From Bacillus marinisedimentorum (GTDB taxonomy: Bacteria; Bacillota; Bacilli; Bacillales; Bacillaceae_O): a DNA stretch of 59,867 nt. Positions 11,290-21,127 of the stretch are shown here, piece by piece. The notes under the pieces were generated by a model. That model worked only from the letters and a program-made list of their open reading frames with translations. It did not search any database and was not told the origin of the DNA. The translations under genes were made by a program, and so were the position numbers. The number at the start of each line of letters is the position of its first letter. The stretch's first letter is position 1. The stretch lies in contig NZ_LWBL02000033.1 of assembly GCF_001644195.2 (NCBI RefSeq), positions 1 to 59,867 of the forward strand, read 5' to 3'.

Positions 11290-12405
11290 ATGAGTAAACG
11301 GGACTATTATGAAGTTCTTGGTGTTGAACAGAATGCCACGAAAGATGAAATAAAAAAGGCTTATCGAAAGCTGGCGCGGAAATACCATCCGGATGTCAGC
11401 AAAGAAGAGGACGCCGGGGAAAAATTTAAAGAGGCAAAAGAAGCATATGAAGTTTTGAGCGATGACCAGAAGCGCGCTCAATATGACCAATTCGGCCATG
11501 CCGATCCGAATCAGGGCTTCGGCGGCGGTGGTGCTGAATTCGGAGGATTTGGCGATATTTTCGATATGTTTTTCGGCGGCGGTGGACGCCGTCGCGATCC
11601 GAATGCACCGCGACAGGGCGCGGACCTTCAATATACGATGTCGCTTGATTTCGAGGAAGCTGTCTTCGGAAAAGAAACCGACATCGAAATTCCGAAAGAA
11701 GAAGAATGCCAGACATGCGGCGGCTCAGGCGCCAAACCCGGCACAAAGCCGGAAACATGCAGCCATTGCGGCGGCAGCGGCCAGATGAATGTTGAGCAGA
11801 ATACTCCGTTCGGCAGGGTAGTCAATCGCCGTATCTGCCAGGTCTGCAGCGGATCCGGGCAGATTGTGAAGGATAAGTGCCGCACATGCGGCGGCGACGG
11901 CAAGGTGAATAAACGCAAAAAAATCCATATCAAGATACCTGCAGGCGTTGATGAAGGCCAGCAAATCAGGGTAGCCGGACAGGGTGAGCCTGGTGTTAAC
12001 GGCGGCCCGGCAGGCGACTTGTATGTCGTTTTCCATATCCGTCCCCATGAATTCTTTCAGCGGGACCGTGATGATATACATGTGGAGATGCCCATCACAT
12101 TTTCACAGGCAGCACTTGGTGATGATATCGAAGTACCGACAGTCCACGGTAAAGTGAAGCTGAAAGTGCCTGCGGGAACCCAGACCAGCACCAACTTCCG
12201 CCTGCGCGGCAAAGGTGTTCCCAATGTCAGGGGATACGGACAGGGCGATCAGCACGTCAAAATCAGGGTGATCACACCGACAAAGCTGACAGCAAAGCAG
12301 AAAGAACTGCTTCGTGAATTTGATGAAATCAGCGGCAATGAAGTTCATGACGAACAGCATGACAACTTTTTTTCGAAAGTGAAACGGGCATTCAAAGGCG
12401 AATAA
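11290..12405 (+). CDS. dnaJ: Chaperone protein DnaJ (Hsp40)
   Basis: Encodes 371 residues of a type I DnaJ: J domain with HPD in YHPDVS (about residue 34), a Gly/Phe-rich linker ([20 protein letters not shown]), four CxxCxGxG-type zinc repeats beginning [24 protein letters not shown] and CRTCGGDG, and the C-terminal peptide-binding domain. The start ATG 11290 follows GGGAGTGG. It stimulates DnaK ATPase. Next gene prmA begins 21 bases after its stop. Confidence 0.98.
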   Translation: MSKRDYYEVLGVEQNATKDEIKKAYRKLARKYHPDVSKEEDAGEKFKEAKEAYEVLSDDQKRAQYDQFGHADPNQGFGGGGAEFGGFGDIFDMFFGGGGRRRDPNAPRQGADLQYTMSLDFEEAVFGKETDIEIPKEEECQTCGGSGAKPGTKPETCSHCGGSGQMNVEQNTPFGRVVNRRICQVCSGSGQIVKDKCRTCGGDGKVNKRKKIHIKIPAGVDEGQQIRVAGQGEPGVNGGPAGDLYVVFHIRPHEFFQRDRDDIHVEMPITFSQAALGDDIEVPTVHGKVKLKVPAGTQTSTNFRLRGKGVPNVRGYGQGDQHVKIRVITPTKLTAKQKELLREFDEISGNEVHDEQHDNFFSKVKRAFKGE

Positions 12406-12426
12406 TGAAATGGAGCTGGTAAATCT

Positions 12427-13368
12427 ATGAAGTGGTCGGAAATAAGCATCCATACAACACAGGAAGCAGTTGAACCTATCTCAAATATCCTTCATGAGGC
12501 CGGAGCGAGCGGAGTGGTGATTGAAGACCCGCAAGACCTTGTGAAAGCATGGGATACATCGCTTGGCGAGATTTACCAGTTGAATCCTGATGATTATCCA
12601 GAAGAAGGTGTCATTTTAAAAGCATATTTGCCGATCAACAGCTTCCTCGGTGAAACGGTTGAATCAATCAAAGAAGCGATCAATTCATTGCTCGTATATG
12701 ATATCGATATCGGCCGCAACCGCGTCACAATCAGCGAAGTAAATGAAGAGGAATGGGCGACGGCATGGAAAAAATATTATAAGCCTGTCAAGATATCCGA
12801 AAAGATAACGATCACACCGACATGGGAAGACTATAAGCCTGTATCCACAGACGAAATCATCATTGAACTCGACCCTGGGATGGCGTTCGGAACAGGCACA
12901 CACCCAACGACCGTCATGTGTGTACAGGCGCTTGAACGGACGGTGGGGACCGGTGACATCGTCTATGATGTCGGCACAGGCTCAGGTGTATTAAGCATCG
13001 CTGCAGCCAGACTCGGAGCAGGGCATGTTGAGGCGTATGACCTTGATGATGTCGCAGTGAAAAGCGCCCGGATAAATGTGAAGCTGAATAAAGTCAGCGA
13101 AAAGGTGGATGTAAGCCGCAACAACCTGCTGGAAGGGATTAAAGGAGAGCCGGATATCATTATCGGCAATCTCCTTGCAGAAATCATCATGAAATTCGGC
13201 GAAGATGCCTACCGCTTGTTAAAACCGGGCGGCCGCTTCATCACGTCTGGAATTATCAAAGGGAAAAAGCAGGAAATAAAGGATTATCTGGCATCATGCG
13301 GTTTTGAAATCGAAGAGACGTTGCAGATGGAAGATTGGATTGCGATCATAGCCAAAAAACAAGCATAA
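12427..13368 (+). CDS. prmA: Ribosomal protein L11 methyltransferase
   Basis: Encodes 313 residues with an N-terminal substrate-recognition domain and a class I SAM methyltransferase fold. The SAM motif is [15 protein letters not shown] (about residues 179-193) and the post-II motif is GNLLAEII, typical of PrmA. It trimethylates L11 in the family. B. subtilis calls it yqeT. ATG 12427 follows GGAGCTGG. Operon member between dnaJ and rsmE. Confidence 0.95.
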   Translation: MKWSEISIHTTQEAVEPISNILHEAGASGVVIEDPQDLVKAWDTSLGEIYQLNPDDYPEEGVILKAYLPINSFLGETVESIKEAINSLLVYDIDIGRNRVTISEVNEEEWATAWKKYYKPVKISEKITITPTWEDYKPVSTDEIIIELDPGMAFGTGTHPTTVMCVQALERTVGTGDIVYDVGTGSGVLSIAAARLGAGHVEAYDLDDVAVKSARINVKLNKVSEKVDVSRNNLLEGIKGEPDIIIGNLLAEIIMKFGEDAYRLLKPGGRFITSGIIKGKKQEIKDYLASCGFEIEETLQMEDWIAIIAKKQA

Positions 13369-13381
13369 GCAGGTGGACAGG

Positions 13382-14134
13382 GTGCAGCGATATTTTTTGC
13401 AGGAGGAAGCGTTTCAAGGGAAATCTGTCGTGATAACAGGGGAAGACGCCCGCCATATTTCAAGGGTGATGAGGATGAGGCCGGACGATGAAATTTTATG
13501 CGTTTCGCCGGGCTCCCGAACCGCCCTTTGTAAAATAGAAGAAATTGAAGCAGAACACGTCAGCGCCCAAATCATCGAGTGGATGGATGAGACAACTGAA
13601 TTGCCTGTATCCGTTACAATCGCACAGGGCATTCCGAAAGCGGATAAACTGGAAATGATTGTCCAGAAGGGGACTGAACTAGGGGCTTCGGCTTTCATTC
13701 CGTTTCAGGCGGGACGGTCTATCGTCAAATGGGATGAAAAAAAGGCTGGAAAGAAAGTGGACCGGCTGAAAAAAATCGGCAAAGAAGCGGCAGAGCAGTC
13801 GCATCGCAGTAAAATCCCCGATATTGATGGAATCTTATCATTTAAAGCGTTGCTAGAAACTGCCCAGTCCTTTACAATCAAACTTGCGGCATACGAAGAA
13901 GCGGCAAAAGCAGGAGAGCAGCAGGCGCTTACCGCAGCACTTTCGAATGCGAGGCCCGGTGACTCCATTTTGGCCGTCATCGGTCCGGAAGGCGGGCTTA
14001 CTCCTGAGGAAGCTCTGGAACTTGAGCAAAACGGCTTCATCCTGTGCGGGCTTGGCCCGCGTATCTTACGGACCGAAACGGCTCCGCTCTATCTTCTTTC
14101 AGCCGTAAGCTATCAATTAGAGTTAATGAGGTGA
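13382..14134 (+). CDS. rsmE: 16S rRNA m3U1498 methyltransferase
   Basis: Encodes about 250 residues starting MQRYFLQEEAF. It is a SPOUT-fold RNA methyltransferase: N-terminal PUA-like part with GEDARHISRVMRM and C-terminal knot with VIGPEGGLTPEE and GPRILRTETAPLYLLSA. It methylates N3 of U1498 of 16S rRNA. I chose GTG 13382, placed behind AGGTGG, over GTG 13373, which overlaps that ribosome site. B. subtilis name yqeU. Five bases separate its stop from the mtaB ATG. Confidence 0.93.
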   Translation: MQRYFLQEEAFQGKSVVITGEDARHISRVMRMRPDDEILCVSPGSRTALCKIEEIEAEHVSAQIIEWMDETTELPVSVTIAQGIPKADKLEMIVQKGTELGASAFIPFQAGRSIVKWDEKKAGKKVDRLKKIGKEAAEQSHRSKIPDIDGILSFKALLETAQSFTIKLAAYEEAAKAGEQQALTAALSNARPGDSILAVIGPEGGLTPEEALELEQNGFILCGLGPRILRTETAPLYLLSAVSYQLELMR

Positions 14135-14139
14135 GTTTT

Positions 14140-15492
14140 ATGCCGAAAGTGGCATTCCATACACTTGGCTGCAAAGTCAATCACTATGAAACGGAAGCGA
14201 TTTGGCAGCTGTTCCAGGAAGCCGGATACGAACGGACAGAATTCGAGACGGCAGCGGATGTCTATGTCATCAATACGTGCACTGTAACGAATACAGGCGA
14301 TAAAAAAAGCCGCCAGGTGATCCGCCGTGCAATCCGAAAAAACCCTGATGCCGTCATCTGTGTAACCGGGTGCTATGCCCAGACTTCTCCGGCAGAAATA
14401 ATGGCTATTCCGGGTGTAGACGTCGTCGTAGGTACCCAGGATCGTAAAAAAATGCTTGACTACATTGAAAAATATAAAGAAGAACGCCAGCCGATTAACG
14501 GTGTCAGCAACATCATGAAAGCAAGAGTTTATGAAGAGCTGGATGTTCCTTCCTTTACCGACAGGACCCGGGCTTCACTTAAAATACAGGAAGGCTGCAA
14601 CAATTTCTGCACATTTTGCATCATTCCGTGGGCCCGAGGCTTGATGAGATCAAGGGATCCTGAGGAAGTCGTAAAACAGGCGCAGCAGCTAGTCGATGCC
14701 GGCTACAAGGAAATCGTCCTTACAGGCATCCATACCGGCGGTTATGGAGAAGATATGAAAGAGTACAACTTCGCCATGCTTCTTGACAGTCTTGACCGGA
14801 ATGTGGAAGGGCTCAAAAGAATCCGCATTTCGTCCATCGAGGCGAGTCAGATCACGGATGATGTAATCGACGTCCTCAAACGTTCGGATAAAATCGTCCG
14901 TCATCTGCATGTGCCGATTCAATCAGCTTCCAATTCCGTATTGAAGCGGATGCGCCGCAAATATACAATGGAAGCTTTTTCGGAGCGTCTTGACCGTCTG
15001 CGGGAAGCATTGCCGGGGCTTGCTCTAACATCTGATGTCATTGTTGGTTTCCCGGGAGAAACAGATGAAGAGTTCCAGGAAACATATGATTTCATCAAAA
15101 AACACCGCTTCGCTGAACTCCATGTTTTTCCGTATTCCAAGCGGACCGGCACGCCGGCTGCTCGCATGGAAGACCAGGTTGATGAAGAAGTGAAAAACAA
15201 ACGTGTCCATCAGCTGATCGAACTGTCCAACCAGCTTGCCAAAGAATATGCTTCCACTTTTGAAAACGAAGTCATTGAAGTGATTCCGGAAGAAAAATAT
15301 AAGGAAGACCCGGAAAGCGGATTATATGAAGGATATACAGATAACTATCTCAAAGTAGTGTTTGAGGCAGACGAGACGATGGTCGGCAAATTAGTGAAAG
15401 TGAAATTGACAAAAGCCGGTTATCCATACAACGAAGGCCAATTTGTCAGGGTGCTCGAAGATCCCGGCCAGCAGACTGAACTTTCTGTATGA
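14140..15492 (+). CDS. mtaB: tRNA t6A37 methylthiotransferase MtaB
   Basis: Encodes 450 residues. The N-terminal UPF0004 domain has the conserved Cys of TLGCKVN, INTCTVTN and VTGCYAQ. The radical SAM domain has CNNFCTFC (x3, x2 spacing) and a C-terminal TRAM domain follows. It converts t6A37 to ms2t6A in tRNAs that read ANN codons. The IIPWARG sequence after the cluster favours MtaB over MiaB. ATG 14140 follows AATGAGGTGAG. Last gene of the heat-shock operon; a terminator follows. Confidence 0.95.
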   Translation: MPKVAFHTLGCKVNHYETEAIWQLFQEAGYERTEFETAADVYVINTCTVTNTGDKKSRQVIRRAIRKNPDAVICVTGCYAQTSPAEIMAIPGVDVVVGTQDRKKMLDYIEKYKEERQPINGVSNIMKARVYEELDVPSFTDRTRASLKIQEGCNNFCTFCIIPWARGLMRSRDPEEVVKQAQQLVDAGYKEIVLTGIHTGGYGEDMKEYNFAMLLDSLDRNVEGLKRIRISSIEASQITDDVIDVLKRSDKIVRHLHVPIQSASNSVLKRMRRKYTMEAFSERLDRLREALPGLALTSDVIVGFPGETDEEFQETYDFIKKHRFAELHVFPYSKRTGTPAARMEDQVDEEVKNKRVHQLIELSNQLAKEYASTFENEVIEVIPEEKYKEDPESGLYEGYTDNYLKVVFEADETMVGKLVKVKLTKAGYPYNEGQFVRVLEDPGQQTELSV

Positions 15493-15495
15493 TTA

Positions 15496-15537
15496 ATCGC
15501 CCGATTCATGGTGGACCGGGCGTTTGTATTTTTTTGG
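15496..15537 (+). terminator. Intrinsic terminator after mtaB
   Basis: CGCCCG (15498-15503) pairs with CGGGCG (15517-15522), followed by TTTGTATTTTTTT. Confidence 0.85.
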
Positions 15538-15660
15538 ACGGATCAAACGGGCCGGCAGCCTGCACTGACTGAAACCGTCCGCCTGGTGTAGTATTTTCAA
15601 AATGGAAGTGGTATCATAATGGAGGTACGTACAACTTGTTCCACGAAAGGATGAAGGTAA

Positions 15661-16326
15661 ATGAACCTTGCTAAAATGATTGACCACACGGCTTTAAAAC
15701 CAGATACGACGAAAGATCAGATTGAACAGTTGTGCCATGAAGCAATAGAATACGGATTCATGTCAGTATGTGTGAACCCGGGCTGGGTATATTCATCAGC
15801 GGAGCTTTTAAAGGATTCGGATGTTAAGGTTTGTACTGTTATCGGTTTTCCTCTTGGTGCAACAACACCGGAAACGAAAGCTTTCGAGACGAAGGATGCG
15901 ATCGAAAAAGGTGCGACAGAAGTTGATATGGTCATCAACATCGGTGCATTGAAGGGTAAAGACAATGAGCTTGTAGAACGTGATATCCGTGCGGTTGTTG
16001 ATGCGGCCAGCGGAAAGGCATTGACAAAAGTCATTATTGAAACAAGCCTGCTTACTGATGAGGAAAAAGTGCGCGCATGCGAACTTTCCGTCAGGGCTGG
16101 TGCGGATTTTGTTAAAACATCAACCGGTTTTTCCGGCGGCGGTGCCACAGTGGAAGATATCGCCCTCATGCGCAAAACGGTCGGCCCTGATATCGGCGTA
16201 AAGGCATCAGGCGGCGTACGCGGACGGGAAACTGCTCTTGCGCTGATTGAAGCCGGAGCGACACGAATTGGAGCAAGTTCCGGTATTGCCATCGTAGAAG
16301 GAGAAACATCGAACAGCGATTACTAA
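15661..16326 (+). CDS. deoC: Deoxyribose-phosphate aldolase
   Basis: Encodes 221 residues, the normal length of bacterial DeoC, which cleaves 2-deoxyribose-5-phosphate to glyceraldehyde-3-phosphate and acetaldehyde. FVKTSTGFS places the Schiff-base Lys at 152, GVKASGG places the second active-site Lys at 181, and EVDMVINIG holds the Asp near 89. ATG 15661 follows AAAGGATGAAGG. It is flanked by terminators, so it is monocistronic. In B. subtilis deoC is in the dra-nupC-pdp locus, not here; this is an accessory placement between mtaB and the yqeW homologue. Confidence 0.96.
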   Translation: MNLAKMIDHTALKPDTTKDQIEQLCHEAIEYGFMSVCVNPGWVYSSAELLKDSDVKVCTVIGFPLGATTPETKAFETKDAIEKGATEVDMVINIGALKGKDNELVERDIRAVVDAASGKALTKVIIETSLLTDEEKVRACELSVRAGADFVKTSTGFSGGGATVEDIALMRKTVGPDIGVKASGGVRGRETALALIEAGATRIGASSGIAIVEGETSNSDY

Positions 16327-16327
16327 G

Positions 16328-16353
16328 AAAAGGAGCCGGCAGGCTCCTTTTTG
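16328..16353 (+). terminator. Intrinsic terminator after deoC
   Basis: AAAGGAGCC pairs with GGCTCCTTTTT around a short GGCA loop. A family A repeat starts a few bases after the T-run. Confidence 0.9.
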
Positions 16354-16356
16354 ACT

Positions 16357-16537
16357 GTTAAGGAAATTATAAAATTTTTTGCGTTGTGGATAAAAAGCGA
16401 GAAGGGAGTCATCCAGCTCCAGGCGCCAGCGGCTATCGTCATAAGCGGTGATCCCCTCCGGGAGGAAAGAACACCTCCCTGCGGGTAGCCCCCCCGCTTA
16501 TGCGTACGCCGCTAAGCGGGCGCCTTGCGCTTTTGTT
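16357..16537 (+). repeat. Dispersed palindromic repeat family A, copy 2
   Basis: About 180 bases starting GTTAAGGAAATTATA, then TTGTGGATAAAAAGC (a perfect DnaA box on the opposite strand, 16385-16393), a TCCAGCT motif, and a nested palindrome. In the palindrome, CAGGCGCC/GGGCGCCTTG, CATAAGCGG/CCGCTTATG and the CCTCC/GGAGG arms pair. Near-identical copies occur at 46295 and 57854, with partial copies at both ends of the window. The following 253 bases, up to the convergent yqeW stop at 16791, hold nothing I can name. Confidence 0.95.
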
Positions 16538-16790
16538 CCATATTAGTCTCTTGATATAAAATATCTGGGGAGGCTGAATCACCTCCCAAAAGGACCGCTG
16601 GCCGAAATATATAAATACGAAAAGGCGAAATCGTCCCCGAATAAAATCAAACCCACTTTCAGAGAACTAAAACAAAAACAAAAACACCTGAAACATGCTC
16701 TCCCGTGGAATCCGCCCAAAACCAATCCGAACACATGATACTAATAGTCCCCCTCCGGAAAAACCGTTACCAGCATATACCCCCGTTCAG

Positions 16791-17714
16791 TCAACTTCCA
16801 TGGACCTTCTCGATCAGCTTTCCAAACGGGCCGGCAAACGGCAGTACCACTGCTGAGGTGACAACATTGATGACAACACTGAGATGGGCGATTTGAGAAT
16901 CTGGATTGGCGGCAATGGCGGGGAGTATTTCGTTAAGCGTCTTGATGAACGGCAGAAATAGAAGCACACTTAATACGTTCACCCAAATGTGGGCATATGC
17001 TGTCAGCTTCGCTTCACGGCTTGAACCCAGACTCGCTAGATAAGCAGTGATGCAAGTGCCTACATTTGTGCCAAGGACGATGGCGATGGCTGCCTGGAGG
17101 CTGATTGAACTGCTGTTCATGAACCCCATCACGATTCCGGTCGCGGCAGAACTGGACTGGATTACGGCAGTTAAAAGTGTCCCTAGTCCAACTCCTACAA
17201 GAGAAACATCCCCGGCATGCAGAAGGATATCCTGTACGGCCGGTATAGCCGAAAGCGATGGGGCGAGTCGTTCAAATCCCTGCATCGCCGTCAAGATACA
17301 GCCCAGGCCGAATATCACTGTGCCGAAATTGAACAAGCCCGCCTTACTGCTTAGCAGCAGGATTGCGCCAATGATAAGCAGGGGAACAACCATTTTCTCA
17401 ATATTAATGAGGAGCATCTCCGCTGTGAAAGTTGTTCCGATATTTGTACCGAGTATGATGCCGATGGATTGCCTGAATGACAGGTGGCCGGCGGCGATCA
17501 GTCCGATAGCCATCACCATGACAGCAGAACTGCTCTGGACGAGGGCGGTAATCAAAGCTCCTGCGGCAAGCCCGTGTACAGGTGTTCTTACTGCTGCAGC
17601 CATGACAGTTTGGATCTTCCCCGGTGCAAACTGCTTCAAGCCTGTCCTGAGTACAGCCATACCGCTTAGAAAGATGGTAATGAAAACAGCAAAGAAAGTA
17701 ACGATTTCAGGCAA
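16791..17714 (-). CDS. yqeW: Na/Pi cotransporter family protein (YqeW-like)
   Basis: Encodes about 307 residues, almost entirely transmembrane. The family's inverted repeat shows as two QSSS motifs: ALVQSSSAVMVMAIG in the first half and AVIQSSSAATGIVMG in the second, each followed by LGTNIGTT or LGTNVGTC. It lacks the PhoU domain found in the nptA-like gene at 56188. The predicted role is sodium-driven phosphate (or other anion) uptake. I place the start at TTG 17714, behind AAGGGGTGAGG; a GTG at 17723 overlaps that site. Transcribed against its neighbours. Confidence 0.88.
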   Translation of the reverse strand: MPEIVTFFAVFITIFLSGMAVLRTGLKQFAPGKIQTVMAAAVRTPVHGLAAGALITALVQSSSAVMVMAIGLIAAGHLSFRQSIGIILGTNIGTTFTAEMLLINIEKMVVPLLIIGAILLLSSKAGLFNFGTVIFGLGCILTAMQGFERLAPSLSAIPAVQDILLHAGDVSLVGVGLGTLLTAVIQSSSAATGIVMGFMNSSSISLQAAIAIVLGTNVGTCITAYLASLGSSREAKLTAYAHIWVNVLSVLLFLPFIKTLNEILPAIAANPDSQIAHLSVVINVVTSAVVLPFAGPFGKLIEKVHGS

Positions 17715-17811
17715 AGCCCTCACCCCTTATCCCTATTTATATGGAGGAATGGACAGGGAAATGACAGGCTTAACGCCTGAAAATAATTAAGAAGAAAAGG
17801 CTGTTTGACAG

Positions 17812-17840
17812 TTGACCACTTATACCACTTATATTATAAT
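17812..17840 (+). promoter_or_regulatory. Sigma-A promoter of rpsU-yqeY
   Basis: TTGACC (17812-17817), 17-base spacer, TATAAT (17835-17840). The predicted start is near 17847, exactly at the base of the leader hairpin. Confidence 0.85.
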
Positions 17841-17847
17841 TGCAAAA

Positions 17848-17870
17848 GACATGTTTTATAAAAACGTGTC
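17848..17870 (+). promoter_or_regulatory. 5' hairpin of the rpsU leader RNA
   Basis: GACATGTTTT (17848-17857) pairs over 10 bases with AAAACGTGTC (17861-17870), including one G-T pair, with a 3-base loop. It would form the extreme 5' end of the transcript, where such stems often protect mRNA from 5' decay. That function is inferred. Confidence 0.5.
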
Positions 17871-17913
17871 GATGTGAATTGTACTGGATTGTTTCGGAGG
17901 GAGGGAAAGTAGA

Positions 17914-18087
17914 ATGTCTAATACCCGTGTGCGTAAGAATGAGTCGCTGGAAGACGCTCTTCGCCGCTTTAAACGCTCCGTTTCCAAAAACGGCACGCTT
18001 TCAGAATATCGCAAGCGCGAATTTTATGAGAAGCCAAGCGTTAAGCGCAAGAAAAAATCTGAGGCAGCAAGAAAACGTAAATTCTAA
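17914..18087 (+). CDS. rpsU: 30S ribosomal protein S21
   Basis: Encodes 57 residues: [20 protein letters not shown], then a highly basic C-terminus ending [12 protein letters not shown], the normal S21 size. S21 helps mRNA engage the 30S subunit. ATG 17914 follows GGAGGGAGGG. yqeY begins 18 bases after the stop, forming the conserved rpsU-yqeY pair. Confidence 0.97.
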   Translation: MSNTRVRKNESLEDALRRFKRSVSKNGTLSEYRKREFYEKPSVKRKKKSEAARKRKF

Positions 18088-18105
18088 GAGAGGGGCTTCT
18101 TCAGG

Positions 18106-18552
18106 ATGACTCTTGTTAACCGGCTGAACGAAGATATGAAACAAGCGATGAAAGCAAAAGATAAAGAAAAATTAACAGTCATTCGCATGCTTAAGTCCTC
18201 GCTGCAGAACGAAGCGATCAAGCTGGGAAAAAGCGAGCTGTCAGAAGAGGAAGAACTAACTGTGTTAGGTCGCGAATTAAAGCAGCGAAAAGACTCCCTC
18301 CGTGAATTTGAAAAAGCTGGTCGGAATGATCTTGTCGAGAAGACGAACCAGGAAATAGAAATTGTTGAGCTCTACACCCCGGAACAGCTTTCCGATGAAG
18401 AACTTGAGGAGATCGTCAAAGAGACGATCGCCGAAACGGGTGCTTCTTCCAAAGCGGATATGGGAAAAGTGATGAGCGCAATCATGCCAAAAGTAAAAGG
18501 TAAAGCTGACGGTGCGGTCGTTAACCGCATGGTGCAGCAGAATTTATCATAA
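18106..18552 (+). CDS. yqeY: GatB/YqeY domain protein
   Basis: Encodes 148 residues related to the C-terminal tRNA-binding domain of GatB. It is helical throughout, with [16 protein letters not shown] and the conserved tail [24 protein letters not shown]. It may help tRNA-dependent amidation or tRNA binding; the exact role is unproven. ATG 18106 follows AGAGGGGC. Ends the rpsU operon. Confidence 0.95.
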   Translation: MTLVNRLNEDMKQAMKAKDKEKLTVIRMLKSSLQNEAIKLGKSELSEEEELTVLGRELKQRKDSLREFEKAGRNDLVEKTNQEIEIVELYTPEQLSDEELEEIVKETIAETGASSKADMGKVMSAIMPKVKGKADGAVVNRMVQQNLS

Positions 18553-18578
18553 AAGCACCGGTTTCCGGTGCTTTTTTT
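18552..18578 (+). terminator. Intrinsic terminator after yqeY
   Basis: AAAGCACCGG and CCGGTGCTTT form a compact stem with a short TTT loop, followed by a T-run. Confidence 0.9.
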
Positions 18579-18670
18579 AAATATTGATGTATGTCCATGC
18601 GAAATGGAAATACAATATATAATGGAAGTTTCTGTACAAGGGTTAAGATAATGCTTTCTTGCAAAAAAAA

Positions 18671-18696
18671 TGAAACTTCTTTATAAACCTATCGTA
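18671..18696 (+). promoter_or_regulatory. Sigma-W promoter of yqeZ-floA-yqfB
   Basis: TGAAAC (18671-18676), 16-base spacer, CGTA (18693-18696): the ECF sigma-W signature. The orthologous operon is part of the B. subtilis sigma-W envelope-stress regulon. Confidence 0.85.
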
Positions 18697-18747
18697 CTAC
18701 ATAGTGGGGAATTTACCCGGAACTTCAACGTGAAAGGGGGGAAGAAA

Positions 18748-20100
18748 ATGCGAAAGCTCTCCTTCTTTTTGATCGGAGCAGCGATTTTATTGAGTGTTTT
18801 TGCCCCTTTTGCACCGCAAGCTGAAGAAAGCGGCGGCCAGGGGACGGTTTATATCGTTCCGCTCGAAAAGACTGTCGAAAAGGGCCTTTATTCCTTTTTG
18901 GACAGGGCCATCACCACTGCTGAAGAAAATAACGCCAGCCATATCATATTTGAGATCAATACGCCTGGCGGAGCAGTGGATGCTGCAGCAGACATTGCGA
19001 AAAGGATGTCAGAAACGGATATCCCGCTGACAGCGTTCGTGAATCGCAATGCCCTGTCTGCAGGTGCATACATTGCACTAAACGCGGATCAGATCATGAT
19101 GGTTTCCGGTGCGAAGATGGGTTCAGCTGCGGTCATTACAGGAGACGGGAATGCAGCCGATAAAAAAGCGCAGTCCTACTGGCTTGCTGAAATGAAAAAT
19201 GCAGCTGAACTGAACGGGCGTGATCCCAAGTATGCAATGGCAATGGCAGATGAAGACATTGACTTGCCTGAACTTGGAGCCGGGAAAGGGGAACTGCTGA
19301 CCCTTACAGCCAGGCAAGCAATAGAAGTGGGCTATGCTGAGGAGATCGTGGAAAATCGTGACGAACTCCTGAAAACACTCGGTCTTGAAAATGCCAGTGT
19401 GGAAGAGATTAATGTCTCGTTCGCAGAGCAAATTGCACGTTTCATCACCCACCCCGTTGTCGTACCGATTTTGCTGTCAATCGGCAGTCTGGGGCTTGTC
19501 CTCGAGTTGTATTCACCAGGTTTCGGGATTGCCGGGTCGATGGGCATTATTGCGCTTGTACTGTTTTTTTACGGACATATGGTCGCTGGACTGGCTGGAT
19601 TTGAAGCTTTGCTGCTTCTTGTGGCTGGAATCATCATGATTGTTGCCGAATTCTTTGTGCCGGGCGGGATTCTTGGAATCATAGGTGTAGGAGCGGTTAT
19701 CGGCAGTTTCTTTGTTTCCGCTGAAGACATCGGACATATGACGCTGTCAGTTTCAATCGCTCTAGCCGTTACAGCTGTTGCTTCCATTTTATTCTTCAGA
19801 TTGTTCGGTTTTAAGAGCGGAGTTTTTAAAAAAATCATTCTCTCTGATGCAACAAGGACAGAACAGGGTTATGTTTCGAGTAAAACGAGGCTTGACCTCA
19901 TCGGGAAAGAAGGAACAGCGCTGACGCCGCTTCGTCCTTCCGGGACCGGCGTTTTTGATGATGAGAGAATTGATGTCGTCAGCGAAGGCGGCTTCATCGC
20001 TTCCGGACGGCCGGTAAAGATTGTCAAAACAGAAGGTTCAAGAGTAATCGTCAGAGAAATCAACAGACCTGCAGCAGACAAATCTAAGTCTGAGCAGTAA
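18748..20100 (+). CDS. yqeZ: NfeD-family membrane protein with ClpP-like protease domain
   Basis: Encodes 450 residues. It has a signal peptide (about 1-24), a ClpP/SppA-like serine protease domain with [10 protein letters not shown] and candidate nucleophile Ser104 in ALSAGAY, then four or more transmembrane helices (about 230-350) and a soluble OB-fold NfeD tail with [14 protein letters not shown]. This is the long NfeD1b type that pairs with flotillin-like proteins. ATG 18748 follows AAAGGGGGG. It heads the sigma-W operon with floA and yqfB and is thought to help organise membrane microdomains or counter membrane stress. Confidence 0.93.
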   Translation: MRKLSFFLIGAAILLSVFAPFAPQAEESGGQGTVYIVPLEKTVEKGLYSFLDRAITTAEENNASHIIFEINTPGGAVDAAADIAKRMSETDIPLTAFVNRNALSAGAYIALNADQIMMVSGAKMGSAAVITGDGNAADKKAQSYWLAEMKNAAELNGRDPKYAMAMADEDIDLPELGAGKGELLTLTARQAIEVGYAEEIVENRDELLKTLGLENASVEEINVSFAEQIARFITHPVVVPILLSIGSLGLVLELYSPGFGIAGSMGIIALVLFFYGHMVAGLAGFEALLLLVAGIIMIVAEFFVPGGILGIIGVGAVIGSFFVSAEDIGHMTLSVSIALAVTAVASILFFRLFGFKSGVFKKIILSDATRTEQGYVSSKTRLDLIGKEGTALTPLRPSGTGVFDDERIDVVSEGGFIASGRPVKIVKTEGSRVIVREINRPAADKSKSEQ

Positions 20101-20119
20101 TTTAAGGAGGAAATTATTA

Positions 20120-21109
20120 ATGGATGCCAGTTTACTAACCCCCATTTTATTGATCGGTTTTATTTTAATTTTACTTGCCGTTCTTTTTACTTTTGTGCCG
20201 GTAACGCTCTGGATATCAGCATTGGCTGCCGGAGTGCGCGTCAGCATTTTCACGCTTATCGGGATGCGGCTCCGCCGGGTTATCCCGAATCGTGTCATCA
20301 ATCCCTTGATCAAAGCGTACAAAGCAGGTCTTGATGTGAACACCAACCAGCTGGAGAGTCACTATCTCGCCGGCGGTAATGTTGACAGGGTCGTGAATGC
20401 TTTGATTGCAGCCCATCGTGCCAACATTGAGCTAAGTTTCGAGCGGACAGCAGCAATCGACCTTGCTGGCCGTGATGTTCTGGAAGCTGTCCAGATGAGT
20501 GTAAACCCTAAAGTCATTGAAACTCCGTTCATCGCTGGTGTGGCAATGGATGGTATTGAAGTGAAAGCGAAAGCCCGAATCACAGTACGCGCCAACATTG
20601 ACAGGCTGGTCGGGGGAGCAGGAGAAGATACGGTCATCGCCCGTGTCGGTGAAGGGATTGTATCCACAATCGGCTCAAGCAATGACCACAAAAAAGTTCT
20701 TGAAAATCCCGATATGATTTCGCAGACTGTGCTGTCAAAAGGTCTTGATGCCGGAACAGCTTTTGAAATCCTCTCCATTGATATTGCTGATATCGATATC
20801 GGCAAAAACATCGGCGCCGTCCTCCAAACAGACCAGGCGGAAGCGGATAAGAACATCGCCCAGGCGAAAGCAGAAGAACGCAGGGCCATGGCCGTTGCCC
20901 AGGAGCAGGAAATGCGTGCGCGTGTCCAGGAAATGCAGGCGAAAGTGGTCGAAGCCGAAGCACAGGTGCCGCTCGCTATGGCAGAAGCACTTCGTTCTGG
21001 AAACATGGGCGTAATGGATTATATGAATTTGAAAAACATCGACGCAGATACGGGTATGCGTGAATCAATCGGAAAAATGCAAGATGAGAGCGAAGAGGAC
21101 GAGAGATAA
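20120..21109 (+). CDS. floA: Flotillin-like protein FloA
   Basis: Encodes 329 residues: an N-terminal hydrophobic hairpin (about residues 7-35), an SPFH-like domain, and an Ala/Glu-rich helix ([29 protein letters not shown]) that mediates oligomerisation. FloA scaffolds functional membrane microdomains in B. subtilis. ATG 20120 follows AAGGAGG. Middle gene of the sigma-W operon. Confidence 0.96.
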   Translation: MDASLLTPILLIGFILILLAVLFTFVPVTLWISALAAGVRVSIFTLIGMRLRRVIPNRVINPLIKAYKAGLDVNTNQLESHYLAGGNVDRVVNALIAAHRANIELSFERTAAIDLAGRDVLEAVQMSVNPKVIETPFIAGVAMDGIEVKAKARITVRANIDRLVGGAGEDTVIARVGEGIVSTIGSSNDHKKVLENPDMISQTVLSKGLDAGTAFEILSIDIADIDIGKNIGAVLQTDQAEADKNIAQAKAEERRAMAVAQEQEMRARVQEMQAKVVEAEAQVPLAMAEALRSGNMGVMDYMNLKNIDADTGMRESIGKMQDESEEDER

Positions 21110-21127
21110 TGTAAGGGGGTTTCACCC

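Noticed and set aside
15717-16292. 191-codon minus frame over deoC
   Set aside because: Antisense shadow; deoC has both catalytic Lys and a good ribosome site.
17047-17790. 247-codon plus-strand frame over yqeW
   Set aside because: Exact antisense of a strongly conserved Na/Pi transporter; composition is that of a complementary membrane-protein strand.
20362-21006. 214-codon minus frame over floA
   Set aside because: Antisense shadow of floA, Ser/Ala-rich, no start signal.
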